Assembly (NCBI GenBank): GCA_035771175.1
Contig: CM069599.1
Location: 35,993,562 to 36,057,561, forward strand
Direction: 5' to 3'
DNA from: Paratinospora sagittata
Taxonomy: Eukaryota; Streptophyta; Magnoliopsida; Ranunculales; Menispermaceae
Length of the DNA: 64,000 nt
The notes under the pieces were generated by a model. The model was not told where the DNA came from, searched no databases, and worked only from the letters and a program-made list of their open reading frames with translations. Below are positions 1 to 11,999 of the stretch, one piece after another; position 1 is the first letter of the stretch; the number at the start of each line of letters is the position of its first letter. The translations under genes and the position numbers were made by a program.

Positions 1-480
1 AATCAGTTTCTAATTAAAAAAAAAATTGTTTCCCAAAAATAATATTTTTTTTTAAAATCAGTTTCTTATAATAAACAATTTTATTTCTTATAATAAATCA
101 GTTTTCTTATAAATAACAAACTCAATACCTTTTTCCAACATAAATAGCAATTCATTCAAAAATGCTCAAACACAGTGTCAAAATTGGAGCTCAAATTCTA
201 GAGAATACATTTCGATTCACAAGAATTCATCAAAAGAACACAAAACTCAAATACAATTACAGTATTATACAAAGAAATCACATCAAAATATAAAATAATA
301 ATAATTCTCATAATAACCCTAAAAACAATAACAAAACTACAAATTTCAGTTACTTTTATTTGAGGGCTTGAAACAGTCAAACCATGGCGTTGTTTCCAGC
401 TTCCGATGAGTGAATGTGTTGCCCAAACTCAACGAGCTCACGATTTGGGGTTTCAAAGGCAAGAAAATGGCGATTAGAAG
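1..480 (-). other. possible first exon or leader of a leftward gene (weak)
   Basis: Read leftward, the sequence from about 616 shows a TATA-like stretch (595-616), then a pyrimidine-rich leader (about 480-590), then more balanced sequence around 360-470. That order resembles a plant core promoter and 5' leader. The first ATG on this strand, near 383, is followed at once by a stop, so no protein start can be assigned. A 106-codon open frame crosses the region, but its composition is that of non-coding AT/CT-rich DNA. If a gene exists, most of it lies beyond the left edge. Positions 1-200 are plain AT-rich sequence. Confidence 0.2.
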
Positions 481-974
481 ATGAAGGTTAAAGAAGACGA
501 GAAGATCGCAGAAAGAAAGAGAAGAATAGAAGACGAGATCAGAGGAGAAAAGAAAGAAGAAAGAAGAGAGAGATGTGGTGCAGCTAGGGTTTTGTATATG
601 TATATATATATAAAGAACTATAAGGAAAGTGGTAGCCTTGCTAATAACATAAAAGAAGCAGTTCATACATTAGTCCTAATTTCAATTGGAAGTATGATCT
701 AAGTATCTTAATTATAATGGGTGCAAACTAAATAATTATTTTTTTCATTCCGAATTTAATTTTAACAACTTAAAAAATATTAAAAAGAGAAAGAAAAGAT
801 CTACACAACTTAATATTACTACTAAAATCTAAATAACATATCAAAAAGTAACTATATATTTTTTTTTTTTTTTAAGAGACGAGAAGAGGAAAAGATTGAA
901 GACAAGAAGCAAAAGGGTAGCAACTCGAAGAAGAAGAAGAGGGAAGAAAATAGAAGACGTAGGTGGGAGGGGCA

Positions 975-989
975 GGGGGGGGGGGGGGG
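975..989. repeat. 15-base poly-G tract
   Basis: An uninterrupted run of 15 G inside a purine-rich stretch (about 880-1020). It is the smaller of two G homopolymers in the first 1.6 kb, both in non-coding DNA. It could form quadruplex-type structures and is prone to length errors in sequencing. Confidence 0.9.
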
Positions 990-1548
990 CAAGTTTGGGG
1001 CAATAGAGAAGAAAGAAACTAAGAGTGGTGTCAATATAATTTTACAATATTACCCTTTGTTGGTTTCAGTTTAGGGTCGATTTTTTAGACCTTAATTCAT
1101 AGGATTTTAAAAAGTTCAAACCAAAATCGATCCGATTTGAATATATCGATTTGGTTCGATTTTGCGATTTGAACCAATCCACTGATGACTTATTCAAACT
1201 TTTTAATATGAGCTTTGATGGGTGATTAAAAAAAATATTGAAAGATCTACATAACCTAATGTTACCAATCAAAGGTTGTTGCTATTCCTTAAATCTTGTT
1301 TTTTTTTTCCCTGACATCTTGGGAGAAGATGGAATAATTTACTTGAAAATTGCTTTTTCTTATAAAAGAGAAAGACGGAGATTACTGCTAAAAATCTCTT
1401 TGTTTGAGAGTCAAACTCGCCACTCCACTCTCACTACTTGAACAAGTGGGGTAGCTATGTCGCTGGTTGCAAAATCGTTTTTGCATTGTTTGGCAATAGT
1501 ATACCAAACAAGCCCATAATAACTTTAATATGGGGTGCTTCATAAGTC

Positions 1549-1573
1549 GGGGGGGGGGGGGGGGGGGGGGGGG
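1549..1573. repeat. 25-base poly-G tract
   Basis: Twenty-five consecutive G on the plus strand, about 400 bases beyond the 3' end of villin. Such long G homopolymers are rare in plant DNA. The proline-rich open frames seen across it on the minus strand are products of the C-run and are not genes. Confidence 0.9.
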
Positions 1574-1960
1574 CACTCACAAGTTCAATCACCAGAAATG
1601 TGGATGTGGTCAGGCCTGGATTGTATACTACAATACAGCGCACTTTTAATTTGATCCTTCCAAATGAATAAAAGAAGATAAAAGATCAACAGATCAACCA
1701 TACCTCACAGACGGGATTAACAGCACCGATCCTGCTCTTTGACTGTTCAACTGTCTTTAAACATCTCATATTGAAATCAAAAAGAAAAAAAGAAAAAAAA
1801 AAGGTATTCAAATGCAAACCATTCATATAATCTGAAGATTATGGGTATCCAAGAAGCAATTTTTTATAAAATTTTGTCAGTTAGATCAAACTGAAGCTCA
1901 AGACCTGGAAAACATAGAAGACAAATAACGGAGATGAAAAAAAAATAAAAAAAATCAGAC

Positions 1961-1966
1961 TTTATT
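1961..1966 (-). terminator. candidate polyadenylation signal of villin
   Basis: On the minus strand this reads AATAAA, about 600 bases after the villin stop codon (2562-2564). No other coding sequence intervenes, so the villin 3' UTR probably covers about 1945-2561. The exact cleavage site cannot be read from sequence. Confidence 0.4.
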
Positions 1967-2561
1967 GAAACAAAGCAGACGGTTTTTGTACCAGATGTTT
2001 TTACACTCTGCTGTACACATTTTGCATCCCTCAATTACCTAATACAATCTAATAGTCTGTGGCAACAAAGCCTCTTAATTCTTTCCACTGAAAACAATCT
2101 TTGCGGAGAAGGAAAATTAGGAACTGAAAAGAAATTGCAAGCTCACAACCAACCTGTGACTAAAGAATTCCAAGCACCTAAAAAAATCTGGAAAATCCAA
2201 ACAACATCAAACAGTAATGGGAAAACCCGGTAGGCAGTCCATAAATTACAAAAAACAAGCTTCTCGGGAGCGGGAGCGGGAGCAGAAGCAGCTAAAAATG
2301 CACTGATGCTGTTCCCTCACACATCAGAATTCCTGCAGATTAAGAAAGGAAGCACTTGTTAATGCTCACTGCTATTCTGAACTGCGCTGTCCAGTAAACA
2401 AAAATTATCTCTCTTTATATCAACTTAAGGCAAATATGATGATGAAAACAAACAGGTTGTGAGAATGTGAATGACAGAATCATACGAATTGGAAATAATG
2501 CCCTTTTCCATCTGTAATTTGATTACAAGAGCCGAAGAGAAAGTTGAAGCTTAATTGAAAC

Positions 2562-5500
2562 TCAGAACAGCTGAACAGCCATTTTAAGCTTATTCTGTCT
2601 CCATTTGGGCAACTTATAGAAAGCATCCTTGGCCATCCCAAATTTCTCCCTAAACTCTTCTGAGGACAGGTATGCCTGCAAGCACCACATTGTTAAGAAC
2701 TCAGATCCTCCAATAGAGATACCAGACTATGAAAAAACATTGTCGGTAACTAATTTACCTCTCGTTTGGTTACATCAATTTCCGTAACAGGATCTGTTGA
2801 ATTCACTTTAAGGCGTTCATAGGGGTATACAGGAAGTCCATCATCTTCTGCTTCACCCTCCTTCACATCTTCCTGTATAGTTAGGGCTTCTATTCTACTG
2901 CTCATAGAATTTGAGTTTTCCTTGGGTTTGGCCTCTGGTTTGGCTTTAGGGGCTTCAGGGCTCACTTTACACATGAAAAAAAGAAGACATTTATTAAAAA
3001 TTTCAATAGAAAAGCAGAGATTTTCTTGCTGCAGTATATAAAATAAACTTCATACCTTTAAGAGATCGCGGTATAATAGCTTCTCGTTTGGGTTGATCAA
3101 AAGTTGATGTGAGAGCTGCCAACGCCACCGATCTGGAAGGTAGTTTTGTTGAATCAGGAGTTACAGACTTGGGATAGATTTTTCTAACAATTGGAGGTGG
3201 AGTTGAAAGGTTTCTAGCATTTGGATTCTCGAAATTGGCAGCTAGAGCATTGAAGGCCGGAGATCTGCCCCTAACACGAACTCGATCAGGGCTAAAGGAC
3301 ATGCTTCGGGATCGTTGCGATTTGTCTGGCACACTAGACCTTCCTCCATATGATACTGGAGTTCTTCTCTTGGGTTTCTGAAATCCAACAGGTAGCATGT
3401 AAGACAGCCCATCCGAAATACTGGAGTTAATAAATCCATGAAAATTCAGTGACGAAAAATCAAATGCAGAAGCTAAGCCCAAGATTGGCCTTGAAATTTA
3501 AAAGATGGCTACCAATCACTGAAGAATAAATTACAGCAGATTCAGGGGGACATTTCTGCAAATACGTAACCGATTCAGTGCATGTAATCTTTCTCTTTGT
3601 AATTTGAAGAAAATATGAGAAAAAAGCCAAGTATAACCCCCCAGGACTAGTAAATAGCTCAATTTAGCAGTTGATAGGAAACCATAATCATGCTTGCAAA
3701 CCACTCAATTATATAAAGATCGAAAAGGTTTTTCTTACATCTAGAGCAGGACTGACGCCATTTTTCACGATAGCGAGCTTCCTCTGGAAGGAGTTTCCAT
3801 GCATCTGCACACAAGAAATGTTCAGTATTTCAAAGCTCCAACCCTCAAATTGCTACAGGAAATTTTTTCAATCGCATGTTCACTTACTGCTGATTTTGAA
3901 GAGTCCCATGCAAAGAACCGTGTAAAGAATGGTGGTTCAGTCCCTTCCGTTACGATAAAGATTGGAGCTTCTCTAGATAGTTTTTCCCGAAGAAAATCAC
4001 GCTCAAGAAATATCTGTAGAACAAGGGGGAAAAGCATAAAAAAGAAATGACCAAGAACCTCCAGAGTATGAGAATCCAACAAGAGCTCACAAATGTTTAT
4101 CACCCAGATGTAAATTGGTCCAGTTTAATCTAATCCTTATTCAAAGACTTTGTTATGTCGACTGTCCATGGCAAAGAAGTATTTTCATAGTTATCCATGA
4201 TTTAAAATTTAGTTGAGTTGTCGCTGTGGTTAAAAGACTTAGCCAGTAGATCTGATTTCCATATTTTCCAAGTCCAATGAGATGCCAAAGTCAGGTTTTG
4301 GCACATCCGTTTTTGTTAAGAATACATACCGGTCAAGCAATTTCTTGAGTGACAACATTGTACGCGGAATATGACTTATAGACCTAACCAACTCACCAAG
4401 TTCACACATTTATATTTTTGATATTGCACTAATTAATAAAGATGATAATGATGATCTTTGAATCAATTCTTACTATCTTCTTCAAAGAAGAATTTTGCCC
4501 ATTAAGCTACATTCTCTTGTTAGCGAAGTGATTCAACATCACTTTAAAGTCAAAACAAAGGCTCAACCTAACTTCTTGGAATTGGCAATACAAAACAGTT
4601 CAAGATAGGGATGTTGTGTTAGTCAACGCCTAGCGGTTGGTGGCTAGGGTGTCAGCCACCCTCCCCCCTTCTTCCAAAAACCGGGGCTCCTGCTTGGCCT
4701 TGGGACATTGTGAGCTTAGTAGCGGTAGGGGCAAGCAGACTCATAATTGATTCAACAAGAGATGAAGAGATATTATATGGAAGAATCTAATTAAATTCTA
4801 TCTTTAAAAGAGTATAACATACCTCTCCAATTGACAATGCTTGCATTCTATTCTTGGATTCTACCTGTTGCCCTACCCAGACAAAGATATCTGAATGACA
4901 ATCCAAGATGAATATATCTTCAGTCATCAAATCATCTTGGGAGAAGTTGTATATCTCAGTAACCTGAAATGGTAACATAATATTGATTGTGAATAGGAAG
5001 AAGGGATACGATATAGCATTAATCTAGAGCTACGAATAAAGAATATACACACCTTTAAATTGCCTGCTTGTCAAGAAAATTTCAGCAACGATTTATTCAA
5101 TGAGGCAACAAAGGTGTCAGATAATTGCATAAAATATTGAAAATAGATATCAAGGTAAACATGGTAAAGTACAAATGATATCGAACTCTCTACCTTTGTA
5201 GAAAGTGCAAGAGAAAAGGTGAGGATCTCTTTCTGCATCTCTCGCAATCTTATGGCTAGCATATTCACTTTTACCTCCAAGCAATTCCCAAAACTGATCA
5301 CTTTCTGTACCTTCTTTTTGTGGTTTTGATTGTAAATTTGGCTGCAAATAATTGAAAAGTGGATTAAGGACATAGCAACAACAAGATGAAATTGCATGAA
5401 TTTTTACAGGGAAAATAAATGAAGACTCGTATTATGTATAGATAACTGCTAAGATCCAACATGCCATTGCTGCTAGACACAGAGACAGAGAGGAGGCTGG

Positions 5501-8500
5501 TAAAAAATCAGTAGCTTGGCAGTTGAAGATGCTGTTGATTGATAATGTTAGTATTACACAACTAAGTTTCATATTGAGAGCAGAAAGCGGGAAATCGAGT
5601 GAAAATGTGTCGTTAAGGAAAGTTTGACATTGCAAGTGGTGTTTGCAATCAGTGAAAATGTGTCGTTATCTAAGAAGGAAGCTGTTGGAATCAGTAATTT
5701 GGGATGAAATTTCCAACTCAAATTTCAAAGTGACCAGTACTGCTTAATGCTCTGTCAAATAAAATGCTCACCTTATAATTAGAATAAAAATAGGGAAAGC
5801 TGGTGTAGATGTATTCGAAAACAGTAAAGCAGAACAGGAAGAACAAACCTTTATCAGATCTAGCTGTCTCTCGAGAAGCTCCTGGTCATCTGAGGTAGTA
5901 AGGCTTCCAGACCATGTAAAGACAGTGGAACCACTATGTAATATGTAACAATAGGATGAATTTAAGGATGATGCCACCTGATTGAAAGAGAAGATACTAG
6001 AAGTAAATCTTCATTGCAAAGAAAACATCCATTTGGAGTAATAAACACATTATATGCCAATGCAAAACATGAAGACACAATTAGGTACAACCAGCAAACT
6101 AGGAGCATGTATGTGATATATATCCATTTTCTCTATTTCTCTTCCTGTCATTTTGGAAGAGGTAGTAATTTCAATGGAAACCTAACCTTAATTAAATGCC
6201 CCAATATAAAATCATTTTAGCTGGAAAAATAGTTAACGTTTTGTAGAACAAACACAAACCTACATTACTAACAATTTTATTGGTCCTGTCAGACAGATTT
6301 TAACATTTTTCATCGGCTTTTTTTTTTTTTTCAGAAAATCATGTTTTCCCCTCAAATGGATCTAATTTGCTCACACCAAATCAAATCCATATAAAATAAT
6401 GTAATTAAGGTTTTTTTTTTCTTTTTTGGCAGGTATAGGTATAGTGATTTGACAGAGGAACAATATAGGACGGCTACCATTCACACCACACCATACAATA
6501 ACTAATCTGTAATCATGAAGTTAAAAATACCACAAAGAAGATTGGAATGAAAGTCATGAAACCACGGTCACCATCATGAGTTTATAGCAGCTAAAATAAA
6601 TTTTCTTAAAAATGCAAACAAAGAGTTAAAAATGAAATGAACCATGACCAAAGCAGGGTATGCTAATTTTCTACAAATATAGTTCAAAAAGTTACATATT
6701 TCTAGTGGGCTTACTAACTACAAGCAAAGATCTGGAACAAAGTTTAGCACGCATACCAGCTCAACTTGGATTGCTTGCATATTATCCGGCCCAGAACCCT
6801 GAACTCGAAACAATGAAATCCCATCTTCTGAATACGTCTCATCGGCAATTTCTCTTTCTGCAACATATTTCTTATATCCACTGCTAAGACCACCCTGAAA
6901 GGTGAAACACAATAATGTTTTATTTCTTCAAAGAAAGCATTTTTTTCAAATAACAACATAAATAACAATTAAACTGATCCTCCCAATCAACAGGTTACAT
7001 AATATAAATTAGAACAAACCTTGAAGGTGATAAAACTCTGAAAGATAGAAAAGAACTGGATAGGTTCATTTCCTTCAAAGATGCGTGCCTGTGAATGCAT
7101 AGTGAAGAAATTGTGAAGTTATGTGTGATAGAATACAGAGAAATTGTAGGTCAATTTCAAGAAAAAAAAAATCAAAAGTTTAAAATGCCAACTACCTGCA
7201 CAGCTTGAGATTTCAGAGATTCAACCATTTGTTTCGCCAGTGATATAGCAGCAGCTCTTTCTTCCTGTTTAACATTGAAGATGAAACTAAGAAAGCATTT
7301 CTAAGACAGAAATATCTAACAAGAGCCAATTATTTCCTACAGAACAGGCACATCCATTACTCATGAAATAATTGCTTTTGATTATAGATGGTAAGTCAGT
7401 TTTCCAAAGTCTATTGGTCATGTTAAAACCACAGGTGCCATTTGCAACTCTCTATTTTTGCAGTCTTCCATGTTGCTTTAAATTCTCATGGTTGTCACTG
7501 TCAAGTAGTTTATATTAAATGTCTCACTCTTCACTAAAATTGAACTAAAGTTGACAATAAGGACCTGTTCAATGAATTTGAGAAAAAAAAAAAAAAATTT
7601 ATGTCTACAGTAAAAGCTCATAAGAAGAAACATTGACATCAAACAAGAGTAAGAGAAGCGGCAATAAGGCCAATAGAAAGTGATACTTGTAATCACCTGC
7701 AAGAGAAACCAAATTGTTCAATGCAACTCTGACTGATTCTGACATAGACAACGATAACCTATCCCTTATACGGACCAACCAATGTGGAAATTAAACTCAT
7801 TGCTCAAGTCCTAATCAAGATCATTTCCCTCAAAGGTTTAGCTTTTTTAGTGTAAACCCTTTTACATCCTTAATAATGAAAGATTTTACCTGAGAAAATA
7901 AACTTGAGGGGAAATACTGACAAAATATATACGTTTCTAACATGCACATAATATATATACACATTTCTAAAAGAATATATTTCTTTTTTACCTCCACACT
8001 TTGCTTCCCAAACCAAGTGCCGATAACGTATTCTTCTTTATCTTCTCCAGCATACGAATATTGAAAGATATAGCAGTCTCCAGAATAAAACTTTGACTGC
8101 TCAGAGGATGGAAGGATATTCTTTTGCTGGCCATTTACACGCCAAACCTGCCCATCCAAACTGGAAACTAGAATGAGCACTTCATTACACGAGTTAAGGC
8201 TTATTTCCTGGCCATTGAATTCTACAAATATGGGGGGAAAACACAGTAAAGCTATAACAACACCTGCAAATTTCCAGTACAGTCAATGTAAGGTTGAGGT
8301 TCTTCTTTTACAGGAGCAGCTTTCAGAAGGCCCTTCACATTAAGTCCTTGGCGTTTCAGAAGTGCTACAAAAGCATTAGGAGTGCATTACACTCAGAAAT
8401 ACTAACCAAATTTTGAAAGTAAAAAATCACGTCAGTGGAAAAAAGTTGTTGGGACAAGGAATCAAATATCTAAGACTTATTGTGATACCAACCAGCAACT

Positions 8501-10726
8501 TTGCCTCTGCCATCCTCAGAAACAGCAACGTCACTCGTCTGAGGCCATAATTCAAACTTTGACTGAAAGACAACTGGCTCGAATCCCTCAATAACACGAA
8601 TTATGTGACTCTTAGATCGGTCAGAGCCACGAAGTAATTCCTGCATAATTCAATCAAGGCAATGAAAACAGGCATCCAGGCTTGTGAGGCAAAATATCAT
8701 TTTAATGAGTAGGAGATTCAAAATATCATTTTAATAAGTAGGGGACATTACTTCAGAAGCTGTACTTGCAGTTTTCCTCTCTTCAAGAGAAGTAGTCCTT
8801 CCCATCCACACAAAAACTTCTGTTCCACAATCAAGAAGAAAGCATTTGTTTGTGTCCAGCAACTCCTTTGTCAAAGAATCAGCAACAACAGGTTCAGCTT
8901 GCCCTTTCTCAATGCTAGAAGGAAACATATTCCTTATTAGAACCAAATTTTGAAATCCAAACTTGTTTTCTCAGCTTTAACCAAGAACTTCTCGTCATTA
9001 AATTATTGAGAAAGTTAGGGTGGAAAAAAAAAAGTAATAACAACAAACATATGTGGCTATAAAACAACAAAGATAAAGAACTATGCAACAATGAAATATG
9101 ATCTAAATAAACAACTTACCGAAGAAGCTTTGCGGAAGAAGGTTCCAGATTTTTATCATCTTCAGTTGTGGCTTTTCTTGGAAGTGGAGCAAAACCACCA
9201 AAGAAACCCCAAAATTCTCCAGTCTCAGCATCCGCCATCAATTTTCCATCCTCTATGCAAAATTAATAAATAACTAAGATTAAAGAAATATCCATCCTCT
9301 ATGCAAAATTATAATAAGTTCATTAAAAATAATGAAGCATCATCAATCTCCCAAGATCAACAAGTCCCCTACCAATGACAGCCACTTCACATTTTCCATC
9401 ATGATATGTATCTTTAATGTACTGGACAACTTCAAGAGCTTTAGCCCTCTCTTGAATGGATGAATTAGAGCCATTAAATTGAAAAATTTTCGACTTGGTA
9501 TCCAGGATAAAAATGTCATCATGATTAAGTGATGACCGAGCAAACGGAACCTGGTCAATATATATAAGAAAAGAGCTTATTGTGAAAAATCCAAATAGAA
9601 TGACAACAGTGCTCATTCTTCAAAAGGTAGGAAAAATTGCATCAACTTGCCTCTTTCACATGAACAACATGTTTTCCCTTGCAGACAAACATGCGTATCT
9701 TGTGCTCTTCAGCTTCAACATGTTTGAAACCAGAAGAAGTCCCACCCTCTTGAGGGATTATACATGGTTTAAAATACGAGAGGAACTTCTCAGTTTCGTG
9801 TCCCTGCACCTCCCGGTATTGAACTGCACGTCCCCCAAGGGCTGCATCCAGTTCGACTGTTTTAATAGCAGCAGTACCAGCTTCATCCTGTACATTTTAA
9901 CAAATGAATAGTCCTCAGAATGCGGACACTCACTTGTATTGGAGACTTGGAGTTTCATCTTTTCTTAAAACACTTGCACAGAGAAATCACTTGGGAATAG
10001 CATCTAACCTGACTAGTATCTTTGCCAAGCCAATAATGGATATCATGCCGAAATGCACCACTTTTCAGGGCAGTGGTCTGCAGCAGAGTATGTTGGTTTA
10101 GAAATTGTAAAATTAATGTTTAAAATTGATGACATGAACAAGATGGACAAAGCAAAAGGAAGCAACCCTTAAATGAGAAATTAATGACAAATGCACTAGG
10201 ATCATGAAAAGAGTGTGTACCTTCAAAATGACATATGAATCTCCTGTGAAAAACTTCCCATGAGAAGACTTTGGGACAAGCACTGGGCGAAAGTTCTCGA
10301 TGCGCCATATTTCTATTCCACTATAGGTTGTTAAGGGATAAAACATAGGAATGTAAATGAAGCCAAAGCAAAGAAAATTTTATAAAGATAAGATCAAAAA
10401 GTAACAATGTGAAATCAAATAATAGAAAAAAAAAATCAATAAAAACAGGGTTGTTGCATGGATGATGCATTGACAATTTCACTGAACCTATATGAAAATA
10501 AGTAATAAATTCAGATCACTAATGCTTCGTTTGTAAAAGACTGGAAAACAAAATTTCCAAGGTACATGTAAGAATATGCAATTAACAATCAGCATTAAGA
10601 ATGAAAATGAAGCTCATAACGAATTCTGCAGAATTATTTATACTCAAGTAACTCATGGAATCAAGGATACGCTTTTTGTCCGGCTCCTTGAAAAGCTGGA
10701 TCCAAATCCTTCATAGATACAGCCAT
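2562..10726 (-). CDS. villin (actin filament bundling, severing and capping protein)
   Basis: Plant villins bundle actin filaments and, in a calcium-dependent way, cap or sever them in the cytoplasm. I place 22 coding exons: 10671-10726, 10221-10320, 10009-10077, 9651-9887, 9373-9550, 9120-9252, 8752-8914, 8493-8640, 8264-8364, 7992-8147, 7196-7264, 7020-7088, 6757-6894, 5849-5977, 5194-5341, 5053-5063, 4823-4963, 3888-4013, 3739-3804, 3056-3377, 2759-2964, 2562-2675. They total 2,880 nt, 959 residues, normal for plant villin. The start [19 protein letters not shown] matches the family. Six gelsolin-type repeats follow ([14 protein letters not shown] in the first; repeated ALEVVQYIK and QALSIGE helices), then a basic serine-rich linker ([19 protein letters not shown]) and a C-terminal headpiece (about 898-959) ending KLKMAVQLF. 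All junctions keep frame. One intron has a GC donor and one exon is 11 nt. The protein resembles Arabidopsis VLN2/VLN3; I cannot assign orthology. Confidence 0.95.
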
Positions 10727-10801
10727 AGTAGTAGTGGTCTTTGGCTTTGAATGTGTACTTTTTGCCCACTTTGACTTTAAGGGTGGAGTAGTAGATTGAT
10801 C

Positions 10802-11778
10802 CTGTTACAAAACAAAAGTTGTAAAATGGGTTTGATCGGCAAAAAATGAAGGAAATCCAGGTATTAGATAGCCGGCAGCAAGCCATTTTTTTTACTGTCA
10901 TATATAAACATTCAATACCAACTTCTCTACAAAAACTTCAATCAACAAGCCATTTTTTTAGTAGACAGTCATGTCATTTTTTGCCAAGGCAATCAAAACA
11001 CTCTAATTAAAGAAAATGAAGCATAGAAGAATTAAAAAAGCGAAAGAACTTGAAAACTGGATTTGATATATGAAATGAGAATCAAAATAAAAAGTGAACA
11101 ATGGGAGCTATAAGAAGCTTCCAAACAAGCTCCGGTCAGACAACAAGCCATTTGGAAAATAAAAATAAAAAATAGTATGTTGTTCCCAATAGCATAACAA
11201 TTCAACTGGAATTGGCTACAATTTTCGAAGTCGTCTAGATTGAAACCAAATTACCTAATTGTTCATATTACTGGATCAGATATTCAAAATAATAATTCAA
11301 ATACGAACACCATTCAGTTCCATCCAAAAACTAAAAAAGAAAAAAAATAATATAAATCACTAGCTGACAATCAAATAAAATCAAAATCCTCGTAATCCAG
11401 ATCCCAAAAACTCCTCAGTCTCCTACCATGCGATCAGGAACAGACTTCTTCATCGAAACTCGCCAAAAATCCATCGAACAACACAACCAATCCAATCACC
11501 AAAACCAGATCGAAACCTCACAACCACAACAACAACTCAAAATCTCCTCTTCTCCAATCCAAACCACAATCTTTCTATCATAACCAATCAATAAACATAA
11601 ACTAAACAAAACAAAACAAACTTTCTTCTCTCTTCCTCGTTTTCGTAAATCCAATCTTTACAATCCAACACTCTAAACAAGAACTCAGTACTCAATCAAT
11701 TCAACAACCATCCACAAAACAAAATAAATTTCACCAAAAAAGAAAGAAATCCAATCAATGCCGCGTTCGAAATCATAC
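10802..11778 (-). other. 5' UTR intron of villin
   Basis: The first coding exon extends upstream to an acceptor (AACAG) at 10802-10804. A good donor (GAGGAG then GTATGA) lies at 11778. The exon above it, about 11779-11890, has no villin coding sequence, so translation would start in the second exon at 10726. The sequence inside is AT-rich with no other feature I can name. The intron limits are inferred from splice consensus only. Confidence 0.5.
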
Positions 11779-11886
11779 CTCCTCGTGACGGAATCAATCG
11801 GCGCCGAAGCCGCAAATCTAAAGAAAAAAGAAAAAAAAGAAAAAACCTACAAATTAAACAACAACAAAGCGAGCCAGCAAGCGATG

Positions 11887-11891
<5 letters not shown>

Positions 11892-11924
<33 letters not shown>
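11892..11924. repeat. (GA)n microsatellite at the villin 5' end
   Basis: About 16 GA dinucleotides, reading (CT)n in the direction of villin transcription, just above the inferred 5' UTR exon. CT/GA-rich stretches near transcription starts are common in plants, and GAGA motifs are bound by BPC-type factors. A role here is inference from position. Confidence 0.6.
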
Positions 11925-11927
<3 letters not shown>

Positions 11928-11999
11928 GATGGAAGATGAGTGCCAGGCGTGCTTATCACTAATGGAAGCAAAAAAAAAAAAAAAACAAGGGTCCCAGAG

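Noticed and set aside
852..1034. Proline/phenylalanine-rich minus-strand frame across the G tract
   Set aside because: It is produced by homopolymers. The similar frames at 1388-1643 are rejected for the same reason.
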